Assembly (NCBI GenBank): GCA_050084515.1
Contig: CM114272.1
Span: forward strand, 43,338,001 to 43,402,000
Source: Blasia pusilla
Taxonomy: Eukaryota; Marchantiophyta; Marchantiopsida; Blasiales
Reading direction: 5' to 3'
Length of the DNA: 64,000 nucleotides
Below the pieces are notes generated by a model. It was given only the letters and a program-made list of their open reading frames with translations, was not told the DNA's origin and did not search any database. The translations under genes were made by a program, and so were the position numbers. Positions 22,317-32,708 of the stretch are shown here, piece after piece. The first letter of the stretch is position 1; each line of letters starts with the position of its first letter.

Positions 22317-23439
22317 AGGAGAACTTATTAGAGAGTTCACCTTGCATCGACCGCATCTACCGCAGCTAGAAGGCCCGCCCTTGCTCGAAGAAAGATTCTC
22401 GACACGACAGCGTATAGATTGCTTGATGCATGACTTTGGTCCTTGTGATCTTTGTATAGCCGCACCACCCCCGCTCACCGTTGTCAGAGAATTCAGAGCC
22501 GCACCACCCCTTGCATGATTTTCAGGTTGGTTTACCCAATCTTTCATTGCCACCGTGCGCCTAGGTGGACAACATTCAGTTGGTGGTAGGTTTTCGTATT
22601 TCACATTTCATTGTTTGAAGGCACGACCTCTGCTTACGTGGATCTTCTTTCTGACATTAGGCGACCCATACGCTCATGTAAATAAAATTTACATGGTATT
22701 GATGGCCTCTTGACTGAGATGAAACCTGCTCGTAGCAACATAACTTTCTCCCCTTGCATACCTACAACCTCTAATGCTCAAGTTTTGAGCTATTTGCTGT
22801 CTTAGCTTTGCAACCATGGAATCGTTTCCCTGTCATTAAATGGTTTAGCCACTGTTTCCCCCCTCTCTCCCATGGCTGCCTTTCTCATGAAGGTTGACCA
22901 TGTTTAGGAATGTATTTTGAATTTGACCATGTCACAACTTTGGTAAGGAAGTATGGAAAATCAGCCGTTAAATTCTCAGTATATTACAATTGTAATGTCT
23001 CCTTGAGGATGTCTTTATCCTAGAGGCAAGCTGATCGCATGATGAGCAATAGTATTCTCATCCGTTGGTTTGCCCCACTCATTTCAATAATACTAAATCT
23101 TTCCGAACTTTTCTATCTAGACAAACAAAAATTATATTCGAATCAAATTTTTGGGTATTTTTGTTTACTGAACCATGGGTTTGAAGTATTTAGAAGTAAC
23201 CCAATAAACTAAGTTCAATAGCTTTGAAGCAACTATGATTTACCTACTACACTCATATAATAAGTTGGGCTTTGTATCAGAGAGTTTTGCTTTGGTTGGA
23301 GCCTAAAGAATGAAAGTAGAGCTAGCTATATGTGGAGTGTGGCTCGCGGTAGTGTCTTGTAGTTCTCAATACAGTGGTGGAATCTTGCATGTTACCCCAC
23401 ATATTAGCCATAATGTCCGTGTTTCGACAACACTCAACC
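22317..23439. other. No recognisable gene
   Basis: No domain, RNA gene or element end recognised. Confidence 0.4.
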
Positions 23440-23917
23440 TAATCGATGTTGTGTACGTAGTCTATGAGAGCTTGATGTTAGAGGTAAGTAGTGAAGAGAG
23501 CATTCCTTCACACTGATTATCTGGGCATTGACAGATAGTCATATAGTTATAATTGCCCTTCTCTCACTGCAAGGAAAAAGCTATTAAGATCAGATATTTC
23601 ACTTCATGAAGTGATCACTGAAAATTGTGACACTCAAATCCTGAGAAACAAACATCATTTATTAGCTCTAGAATAAGAGAGATATACAAAGACCACAAGC
23701 AAGTTGCCTGAATCCAGATAGGTTTACCATCTTTACATTTCCAGTAGTACTAGGGATATCCAATTTATCATGTTCAACCCAAGATTCCCTTTAAACTTGT
23801 AAATAATTTTTGACCACATCATTCTCGGAGATTCAGAGATAATATATACATGTGAACCGCATATCAATTATGGAATGGATGTCAGAGGCAATTACTGAAG
23901 AGCGGATCCCTTCACAT
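23440..23917. repeat. Diverged tandem repeat (about 405 bp), left of copy 5
   Basis: A unit starting GATGTTAGAGG near 23473 begins again as GATGTCAGAGG near 23878 (about 405 bp later), and the second unit is cut by element copy 5 at about 23918. Related units continue at 31386-32130 on the other side of the element, sharing TTTATCATGTTCAA, CAACTTGCCTGAATCC-like and ATAATTGCCCTT blocks. Confidence 0.6.
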
Positions 23918-24384
23918 CTCCTCATCAACCTCGCCATGCCATCTAGCCCCAGTTGCATCCTCTTGGCTAGTTCATGGGTTCCTACTCAACCCATCAGCAT
24001 CAAGGTTGGCAACTCCAAGTCTATGTACCATCTGGAAGTCATACTCATATAAGATAAGAGCCCACCGTGCAAGCTTCCATGTAAGCTTGTCAGACTCCAT
24101 CAACCACTTGAGCGGCTAGTGATCAGTAACAAGGGTAAACTGTGTGCCAAACAAGTAACACGTAAAGTGTGCCATAGCCCACGCTACTGCCAAGCACTCT
24201 CCCTCATATGAACTATAGCGTGAGTCTGCTGCATTATTCGAACGACTTGCATAAGCCCCACAAACTCCATGTGCTCATCATCATGTTGTGTCAGCACCGC
24301 TCCAAGTCCCAACCTACTCCAATCAGTGTGTAACTGAAATGGACGCCCTCTCATAGGTCTCCTACAGATAGGTGCTGCCACCAA
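23918..24384 (-). pseudogene. RNase H fragment, copy 5
   Basis: PMRGRPFQLHTDWSRLGLGAVLTQHDDE, then a frameshift before the AYASRSN equivalent, then HQPLKWLMESDKLTW-like residues. It is truncated at about 23918 inside the repeat. Linked to the reverse transcriptase in frame through TAG 24385-24387. Confidence 0.75.
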
Positions 24385-24387
24385 CTA

Positions 24388-25446
24388 GGCCTTAAGCTCC
24401 ACAAAAGCTCTCTGCTGATCATCTTCCCAGTGCCACTCTTGATCTGATTTCAGCAATTGGTTCAAAGGCTTTGCCATAGCACTAAATCCCTTCACATACC
24501 TCCGATAGTAGTTCGCCAATCCCATGAATGCCCGAACTCTACTCACATCTACTGGATGCGGAATAAGTGCAATAGCCTCCACCTTTGCTTGCTGAACTCC
24601 CAAACCACCTGGATAGATCACATGACCCAAGTACTCAACATGCTCATGGAAGAACTTACACTTTCCTGGATGCAAACGTAGACCATGAGCTTTCAACCGC
24701 TCAAACACCATCTGCAAATGTATTTGATGGTCCTCCACCGTGTTACTGAACACCAAGATATCATCAATGTAACACCGAACGAAATCCAACCCTGCTAGGA
24801 TCCTGTCCATCACTCTCTGAAACTCGGCAGGTGCATTCTTCAACCCAAAGGGTAAGAATTTCCACTGGTACAAACAATCCTTGCCATGAGAGTTGACACC
24901 CCAAAATACTGTCTTGGCCTTGTCACTCTCCCGAATCGGAAATTGATGGTATCCTGCCCAAAGATCCAAAGTATTGAAAATCTTTGCCTGTCCCACCACA
25001 TCAAAGATCTCCTCAGGTGTAGGCATGGTATACCTATCGGCCTTGGTTTTCTCATTGATAGGACGGTAATCTCCACACATCCGCCTATCCGTGTAGTTGC
25101 CATGCATATCCTTTTTAGCAGGCATGATAGTGGTTGATGCATACTCTCCATGCGACAACTCCACTAATCCAGCCTCCAAAAGGTCCAACGTCCTACTCTG
25201 AATCAGGTCCCTCTTCATATCACTATATCGGGAGGGACGATGGAAGATTGGCCTATCATTAGCCAAATCAATCCGTATACCGGGTCCAACCAGAGCACCC
25301 AACTCCTTCATGCTAAAGGAAAAACAACTCCTATAAGCACGTAGGAACTTTGTCAAGCGTCGTTTCTCACCTCTCGTAAGCTGGGGCCCAAGTAATGGCT
25401 CCCAAGTCTCCTCCACTGGCACACTAGAGGGAGAGGACGATGCCAT
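24388..25446 (-). pseudogene. Reverse transcriptase, copy 5 (uninterrupted 353 codons)
   Basis: The best-preserved domain in the window. Residue positions count from Met at 25446: 13-22 ETWEPLLGPQ; 124-130 CGDYRPI; 141-148 MPTPEEIF; 161-168 DLWAGYHQ; 197-205 FLPFGLKNA; catalytic YIDD at 226-229 (24771-24760); 260-263 PGKC; 306-311 AFMGLA in the thumb. No break occurs until TAG 24385-24387. It would make cDNA from element RNA. The frame continues upstream through the leaky stop into the methyltransferase. Confidence 0.92.
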
Positions 25447-25455
25447 TGGCTGCTA
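25447..25455 (-). promoter_or_regulatory. Putative leaky stop UAG-CAG-CCA, copy 5
   Basis: TAG CAG CCA in frame between methyltransferase and reverse transcriptase. It differs from copies 2, 3 and 6 (TAG CAA CCA) only at the R position of UAG-CAR-YYA, as expected if the context is selected. A second in-frame TAG (25465-25467) lies just upstream in this copy only. Confidence 0.65.
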
Positions 25456-25649
25456 TGCAACCCCCTAACAAGATGGTACACCCTTAGCTACACCATCATC
25501 TGAGCAAATAACTCCTCCACCAGCATGAGGAACCAACTCCACATGCCCAGCCATTACATCCCATTTACTCCAAGGATGCAAAATACTACTCTCCTCGCCC
25601 CCAGCCGATGCCTCTACCGTCCCGGTAGCCATCGAGCTCATTACAAGGG

Positions 25650-26650
25650 GTGGAAGATCCACAGATATAGTCCAAAGTTGACGCTGCTTGGCCATACCAA
25701 GACTCAAAATCCAAGTCAAACAATTCAGGTCCATGGCCTGACCCAACACATGACGTCGTGAAGCCTCAGAAATGGAAGCAACCACTTTCACACCAGTAGC
25801 AAATCCCATTGCACGCTCTCTCTCATCACCGTTAGGCTCCACCAACTGTCGCACATGAGAATCCCATACAAGCTCGGGACCACCTTCCCTGTAGGCATGT
25901 GACGAGGGAAAACTCACAAATGTGGGTAGTGCCATCCTAGGCTGGCCCACACGGTTCACCACTGCCATGGGTGACCGATCAATAACCCTCACCACCTAAG
26001 AAAGTCGCCCAGTATCCAAGATACTATCCACTATAAGGCAAGGATCCTGCTGCACTGCATCATATGCTCGATGTAGAAACACCCTAGGCAACAAGTTTGT
26101 CCACCACAAGCGTGGACGATGTGCATGTGAGCCAACTCGCGCTGCATCCAACAACACCGCTGGTCCAATCCAAGACCGCACCTCATGAACACTCGCCATC
26201 ATCTAGGTCCGAGTGTCACCCAACAATGGAACATTCTCGAGAATGTAAGCTCGAGCACGTGCCTGATGAACCTGAAAATATCGTAACACCCGTAACATCT
26301 TCCAAAACAACCGAGACCTAGGGTCGTGTAATCCCTCACCACGACCAGCACGTGTATGACCCTGACATGGCCATCCAGCATTCACCAAATCCACAGGACC
26401 AACCCTCTCAAGGTCATGCGCCCCCAACAATGCAATGTGTGATGGCAAAGCACGCTGGTACCCACGAATAGCTGATGGCGGCAACAACTCAGGATATCTC
26501 CGCATCAACTGACCATTATGTCGGGATGAGACTCTTTGGGCCGTCTCATCTCGCTCCACATACACGTATCTCCGCACAAGAATACCGGCCTGCAACACTG
26601 CAGCCAAACCAGTGCTAATCCCACCAAAGAGATCTGACACACAAATGCCC
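25650..26650 (-). pseudogene. Cytosine-5 DNA methyltransferase domain, copy 5
   Basis: The clearest methyltransferase copy. Motif I is VSDLFGGISTGLAAVL (Asp at 26634), then YVYVERDETAQRV (SAM-binding acidic position) and VDLVNAGWPCQG with catalytic Cys at 26367-26365. Motif VI is AYILENVPLLG (Glu-Asn-Val 26238-26230). Then come DAARVGSHAHRPRLWWTNL (motif VIII-like), a variable region, and MGFATGVKVV...SRRHVLGQAMDLNCL (motifs IX/X, about 25800-25708). All catalytic residues I can identify are intact. The frame is interrupted by TAG 26203-26205 and TAG 25996-25998. It lies downstream of the protease and upstream of the reverse transcriptase in one frame. Confidence 0.9.
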
Positions 26651-27099
26651 TCTGGCAGATGCTGCCATACAATGGGTGTAGTATCCAAAGAGGATAACCT
26701 AACTGGACCAGAAGTAGGAGTCCGTCGTGGGGCCTCCTCTTCCTCGTGAGGTATAACAGCCTCACACCAAGCCTCTTGCACTAGGCGATCAACCTCCTGC
26801 CGTAGTGCACCGCCTGAACTCCAAAGTGGCACATCCAACGATGAGGATGCCACTACTGCAAAACTAGGGACCTCCTCTACCTCCTTATGCACAGGAGAAT
26901 CCATAGCATAAACATTACCCTCCAAAAAGTCTCCTGGCCAAGTGACTACTCCACTAAAACTAGCCACAGATGCTAACACCCTTGGGGAAGACCCTCTTGG
27001 TCGAGCCCCATAAATAAATCTCATAGGAACTTGGCTCATACGTCCATCCCCGGACTGCCAACCAGGTCTATAAGATGTTGTCTCAGTCCAGTAATCCAT

Positions 27100-27460
27100 T
27101 TGAAAACCCATCAGGTACAATACTGCTCCTCCAACTAGTACATCATACGACTCGGCTGATGTGACTACCTCAGGTACTCCCAACCGGGAGCTATCAGTCG
27201 CATGATCTGGTCTCAACTATCTGAAAAACTTCTCCCGTGTCATGAATTGAGACCTATCATTGGCTCCTCCAAGTGATGTTTGAATCTGGAATGGGCAAGG
27301 CTCAAGCTCGACCTCCGAATACCCAAACCAATACATGCCGCCTTTCCCAACATCAAGGTTGGGCACCGAGTCTAACAAGACTCTATCCGGTCTATACACA
27401 TGTCTGTAGGACTCACCAATCGGAATATCCCACTCCGGTTGTCCAACATACATACACCAG
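27100..27460 (-). pseudogene. Aspartic protease region, copy 5
   Basis: VLLDSVPNLDVGKGG (Asp at 27372; the usual Gly of the Asp-Ser/Thr-Gly triad is Val), then CPFQIQTSLGGANDRSQF and, after TAG 27217-27219, LRPDH and YDVLVGGAVLYLMGFQMDYW. Homologous blocks in copies 2 and 6 show it is the same domain. The changed triad suggests loss of activity. Confidence 0.65.
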
Positions 27461-27980
27461 GTGTAAGCCTCTCACAATCAATGGTCTGGTCTGGTAATGC
27501 AACCATCTTCGCCGGCCGCCTTTCGCCAAGTAGCACCGGTACTCAATGCTACACGATATAGAGGGTCGCTCCACCGCAATACCCTCATCCACTCAAAGCA
27601 TGTATAGCAAGAATAACACCCACGTTCACACAACGTGGTGCTAGCTGAAATACAGGAGCTAAGTCAACTCCTAAAGCCATCGCTCCGGGTGGCCGAAAAC
27701 AATGGGGATCCCAATACTGAAGTTGCCATCCGCAATCTTTGCCTTTGGATCTTTGATCTGTGTCTACTACACGCGATGTAGATGCCTCAGTCCCCACTGT
27801 CGGCTCAATAGGCTACGTAGGAACCATGGATGGAGTCCTAAGCACCTCAGACAACAAGAATGATTGGGGAAGCCTAGCCTGCCTCCCAGCCTCACCCCTC
27901 TGTGGGTCCAACTCCACAGTAGCACCACGTGGCTCTGACCCTCGAGTGGCTCCTCTCATAATTGCAGCTGATGCCTCAAC

Positions 27981-28480
27981 CTATGTTGCACTCGCCATAT
28001 AAGAGAGATCATCCCCTCCATAAGAGGTGGAAGACCCTACTCCCGAACCTGATCTATGCTGGATACCAGCCATAGTAGCCAACTTCTGCTCCAACTGCTC
28101 AATCCTGGCAGCCATAGCTGACTCTGTCGTAGTGGTAGGGGTAGCTATCTTAGGCTCTCCAACCACTGGTCCACCTCTACCACCCCTACCACCCCTACCA
28201 CCTCTACCACCTCGGCCTCTCGGAGCTACTCCACCACGGCCGCGGCCTGATCTCAACTCTGGATGAAGATCAAAGCAACGCTCTCGAGGATGACCTGGTC
28301 TCCCGCAATGATCACACTGAGTTGGGGCCGACTGAGGCCCATCCTCCAAAGTCCGTCTCCCATCCTCTTGGGGATAAAACTTCCTAACATGATCACCTCC
28401 ACATGTCCAACATGACTGTCCTTACTGCGGAGCAGCAAATTAAGGCAATGGTCTCTACGCAAGTGTCCCTCTAGGACCTG
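27981..28480 (-). pseudogene. Nucleocapsid with zinc knuckles and RGG repeats, copy 5
   Basis: The first knuckle is degenerate (CWTCGGDHVRKFY, last Cys lost). The second is intact (CDHCGRPGHPRERC, CCHC spacing), followed by FDLHPELR and a basic RGRGGVAPRGRGGRGG run of RGG repeats that would bind RNA, then a short coiled region (AARIEQLEQKLATM). It is in a different frame from the capsid part, with TAG/TAA stops between 28484 and 28430. Confidence 0.8.
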
Positions 28481-29526
28481 ACTAAGGTCGTGTGTACCCC
28501 CCACGACTTCCACTACTACTACCACTACCACTACTACAAGATTGTGAGGTGGGCTGCTGAACACAAGAAGTAGTAGTTGTATCCCTACTGAATGCGGATG
28601 TCACCACTCTCTCCTTCACCATGTTAAGCTCAATCTTCTCAGATAGAGCAAACACATGGGTCAATCTTGGACATAGAGTTGCGCCGTACCCTGCGGCGCA
28701 ACTCTTTGTCCAAGATCCCATACCAAAACTGGACTGCCTGAGCCTCAGTCACACCCTGGGTAACTGAAATCAAGCGTCGCATACGAGTGTATGCTTCACG
28801 AAGACTCTCACCAGTCTTTCGCTCAAATTCTTGAAGACTCCTCAACTTCTCTGTCTTCTCTGCGTGATAGTTCTTCTTCAGCCTCTTGAAGAACTCTGCA
28901 ACCGGGCTGAACGATGGTGGGGAACTAGTACTTCCAGTAGTACCCCAACTGGTACCTCCATGGGTACCTCCACTGGTACCCCCACTCCGGTTCGTACTCG
29001 TACCACTGAACGTCGGGCTGGCTGGCATAGTAGGAGCACTACTACCAATACCACCATGGGTGATAGACACATAGCCTGGAGACCAATATTGTCTCCACGT
29101 CTCAATCTCAGCAACATGGTCCTTCCTAAACTCATGGTAATCATCCATGGGTGGTCCCTCCAAGTGCTGAAACAACCCCTTCCAAGCCAAGAAGGGTGTA
29201 AACAATGTGGCGTTCCGCAACATCTGCATATCACACCACGTATCAAACTCCTGCATGAAGTCCTCCAACTCAATGGTGCCCACTGCACCCGAGTATCGTC
29301 GTGGGCCCTTCATGGCCCCATATATTCCGTCCATCTCCCAAATCAATGGAGTTGCAACACTCGATAACAACGTAGAAGACTCGGTGTTTGGAACACCCTC
29401 GTCCTCCTCTTCATCAACCGTCGGAAGTGGAAAAGGTAGCCGATACCTCAATCCACTCCGTGTAAAACCACCACTATCCGCACCCTGGCCCCCAACCAGA
29501 CCACCAGACAGCTCCGTGATGACCAA
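28481..29526 (-). pseudogene. gag: gag capsid region, copy 5
   Basis: An open frame of about 280 codons: GGFTRSGLRYRLP, EMDGIYGAMKGPRRYSGAVG, TIELEDFMQEFDTWCD, HLEGPPMDDYHEF, a Gly/Thr/Ser-rich GGTHGGTSWGTTG stretch (28920-29000), then the retrotransposon-gag core EFFKRLKKNYHAEKTEKLRSL, GESLREAYTRMRRLI, VTQGVTEAQAVQFWYGIL. A frameshift near 28690 moves the rest (LCPRLTHVFALSEKIELNM) into another frame. The start codon is uncertain. Confidence 0.8.
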
Positions 29527-31270
29527 CGCTGATGCCGCACCACCACCAAATTACCACCACTAAGTAACCAAGTGACGTCGATGTCGCTGTACTATTCTAG
29601 CTCTACTAGCTATGGGTGTAGGCAACCTAACTTGTTATCACCGCAAGAAGCCTCCCACAGTCTACTGGTCATCACTCCAGCCTCACTACCGGTAGCACAC
29701 AGGAATAACACTACTCTGGAAATCAGGGTCAACCCTAACAATGGGTGCGCAAGCAAGAAGCAACGATGGAGGGGATCCAAACACAGGAAGTCCAACGAAA
29801 ATCCTCCAATCACAAATGGAAATCAAGGTAGCACAATCCACCAAACGTGGCGCCCCTTGAATCCACAAAACCCACCACACAATTCTAACGCAATAGCTAC
29901 TACGCCGCGGGTCGATGACGTGCTAGTTGAACTTGCAACACCTGAAAATATCACCTGCATGGAGAGGCTACACCGTACTATGCACTAGAGGTCCATCAAC
30001 CAAAAACCTGAGATGCATAAAGCGCCTAACACCTCTCCGAACAGCACCACATGAGCTACACCAGTATGTACATTGGCATAGTTAAGAACTCAGCAGTTAA
30101 GCGTCTTCCAGGCAGAAAAGCCCAAAGATGGGTGACCAATTATGCAACACTCAAATCACAAATCCTGCAAAAACTGCCTCAAGCCCAAGCAAGCAAGCTT
30201 GCTCCTTGCTCCGCCTCTCACGCCCACTCGCCCACTCGCCCCGAGCTACCACGAGTTGCCTCGAAGCCTCAAAACGCTGAGACCTGCCCCGTTCGCCCCG
30301 TTCGCCACGCTTTGCCATTCTTCACCATGCTTCGCTATGGAGAGAGGCCCAACCAGGGCGCCCCCAACGGGATAGGTGTCTCCAACAATGAACGAGTCAC
30401 CAACCAACCAGCCCCTCCGATCCGTTGTCCACCATAACTAGTCCTCAAAATTTTGATCAGCAATTACTCCACAAATCCTCAACCAAAATTGAATCTATTT
30501 CAACCAGAATTCAATTGACCACCATAGCTATCTCTCCACAAAAAATCAGCTACAACCGAGCTCTGTACTCTGAGCTAAAAATTAGACAAACTTGCTGTCC
30601 ATTCACCTCAAGAATCGCAAATCCGACAGCGCTTCCGCCCAGTTTCATGCACGCAGAAATCCGCAATGCTCCACACACTCGAGAAAATAGCTTCACATGA
30701 GATCACAATACAAGTAGCAACAAGAACCTCTCACCCGATCTGGATGAACTTCAACACAGCTTCCGCACTCCAAGCTCTCCACATCAGAAAATCGTCGAAC
30801 ACGAACCAGAATCTTCAATCCTTGATAACTTCCAACTCCCTTGACGAAATCCGGCAATCTAAAGCACGTTGGAAAGCTCTCAGCAAGGCGATTCTTTACC
30901 AACCAACCATGCACCAGATTCACACCTTGAACATAGGCCACAAGCCATGAACATCCACGGCTGAGTACACAATTAGCCCTAACCAGATCCTACTGATCCA
31001 CAATCGAAGCTTCCATCAATCTACTTCAGTTCTTTGAGTGAAATCCGTGAAAGACCTACTTTCATGAAACATATATAGAATCATATATAATCGAGCCAAA
31101 CCCACTCCACGATGGGAGAATCTAGGTCGAAGCTTGCGGGAAACACCATAGCCAAGAGCTCTACTCACTACCAAGGCTAACTCCCAACGCAACATGCTCA
31201 ACTCAAAGAACCGACTGTTCTTTGGGTGCACTTCACACAATATCCTCCAACCTAAGAGCGGGCCCTACTG
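29527..31270 (-). other. Leader and LTR-like region of copy 5
   Basis: No coding capacity. Contains CAGCGCTTCCGC (30627-30638) and a weaker second copy near 30755, about 127 bp apart, the same paired block seen in the LTRs of copies 1 and 4. This places an LTR at about 30430-31270 and the leader at 29527-30430. The exact LTR ends and the primer-binding site were not found. Confidence 0.45.
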
Positions 31271-31385
31271 GGAAAGTCACCCCTAACCCTATGTATGAAA
31301 GCGCATCTCTACCTAGCCACTACGGTCCTACATAAGGTATGGCCTCTACTAGCACACTATACTCTACGACATAATCCGCATGGTC

Positions 31386-32130
31386 ATGACAAATACCAAG
31401 GATACACAATTTATCATGTTCAATCCAAGACTCTCTTTAAACTTCTAATAATTTCTTACCACATCATTGTAGGAGATTTAGAGATAATAGTTAGATGTAA
31501 ACTGCATACCAATTATCAAATCGTGAGAAATAGGCACCGATTGTAAGTTTATAAGCCCCTGAATCACAGACATATACAAAGCTTACAAACAACTTGCCTG
31601 AATCCAAATATGTTCTAGAGAATCTTTCCATTAGTTCTTTGTGACAGATGAATTTTTTTCTATTTCTACTGTTTGGACCAGTTGCCGGATTATTCTCCTT
31701 GTGTAGATTGAGAAAACACTTCTAGTATGATGGTATATTCAAGAAATGGAAAGCATTCCAAAGTAGTAAGTGGGGTAGAAGTTTAGGCAAATAATTTTTT
31801 TGGAAATTCACTTCACATCCTACAGTTATTGGGACCATCTGTGAGAGCTTGATGTTAGAGACAAGAAGTGAAGTTAGACAAGAGCTTGATGTTAGAGACA
31901 ATCCCTTCACAGTGATATGGTTGGCCATTAACAGATGGTCATATAGCTATAATTGCCCTTGTCCTACAACAGGAAAAAAATTTTTTGATTAGACGTCTCC
32001 TTTTATCAAATGATCACTGAAAGTTGGGACGTAAAATCCTGAGAAACAGACAATATTTATTAGCTTCAAGATCAGAGAATTATACAAAGCTAACAAGCAG
32101 GTTGGCTGAATCCTGGTAGGTTGTGGATAA
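31386..32130. repeat. Diverged tandem repeat units, right of copy 5
   Basis: Matches the left-hand repeat: 31390-31530 to 23745-23875, and 31840-32130 to 23465-23740. It includes a 27-bp local duplication of GAGCTTGATGTTAGAGACAA. Element copy 5 therefore sits inside this repeat array. Confidence 0.6.
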
Positions 32131-32708
32131 CCTTTCCATTATTTCAGTGAAACATATGACTATTTTTTCCATTTCTACTATAGCACATCCCTACATAATA
32201 TTAGGAGTGTCTAAAATATTAATTCGTTACCACAAAGGTAGTTCAAATGGGTAGTTGTTGATCTACAACTGATTGTCAATTTTTTGGACCCTTCGCCTTA
32301 TTTCTCTCCTCTTCTAGATTGATACACACCTTTGAGCAAGGTGTTGAGGGAGGAATGGAAGGTATTCCAGCTTTTAAAGCAAGGGAGATTTTAGAAGAAT
32401 ACCAAGTTTTGGAAATTCCTTTCATATCAGATACTTAGTGGGAATTTTCATTGCCAAAAAATAGTGGGTGTGGTTAGGTTTTATCCCTTTGGAACATGTT
32501 CATGTCATGGTTTGTGATACTTTCTTGAATGTGTTTCAGGACTTCTTTTCCCATGGCTACCCCAACCTCAGTTTCCACCTGGGTAGTTTGTGGCATTGCA
32601 TTGGGGGAAAATACCTATTGGAGGTATTTGCATGACGGCACAAAGTGGATATGTCTAGTTTGAACAAACATTTACTCTGCAAAGAACAAAACAAAGTGCA
32701 ATCAGCAC
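32131..32708. other. No recognisable gene
   Basis: Nothing recognised apart from one copy of the 13-bp dispersed motif at 32357-32369. Confidence 0.4.

Larger units (their letters stand above)
23918..31270 (-). mobile_element. Ty3/gypsy element copy 5, divergent subfamily, 3' truncated
   Basis: Minus strand: LTR/leader about 31270-29527, gag 29526-28481, nucleocapsid 28480-27981, protease about 27460-27100, methyltransferase about 26650-25650, readthrough stop 25455-25447, reverse transcriptase 25446-24388, RNase H fragment 24384-23918. Integrase, PHD finger and 3' LTR are missing. By eye the reverse transcriptase is roughly two-thirds identical to copies 2, 3 and 6, so it represents a separate lineage with the same domain order. 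One frame covers protease through RNase H, broken only by TAG codons. Both ends are approximate. Confidence 0.85.

Noticed and set aside
21987-22604. Minus-strand open frame (205 codons)
   Set aside because: No recognised domain, and it overlaps the plus-strand frame at 21888-22316. With neither strand supported I did not call it a gene.
28831-29367. Plus-strand open frame (178 codons), Thr/Ser-rich
   Set aside because: Mirror image of the gag of copy 5. The repeats come from the GGT-rich gag codons.
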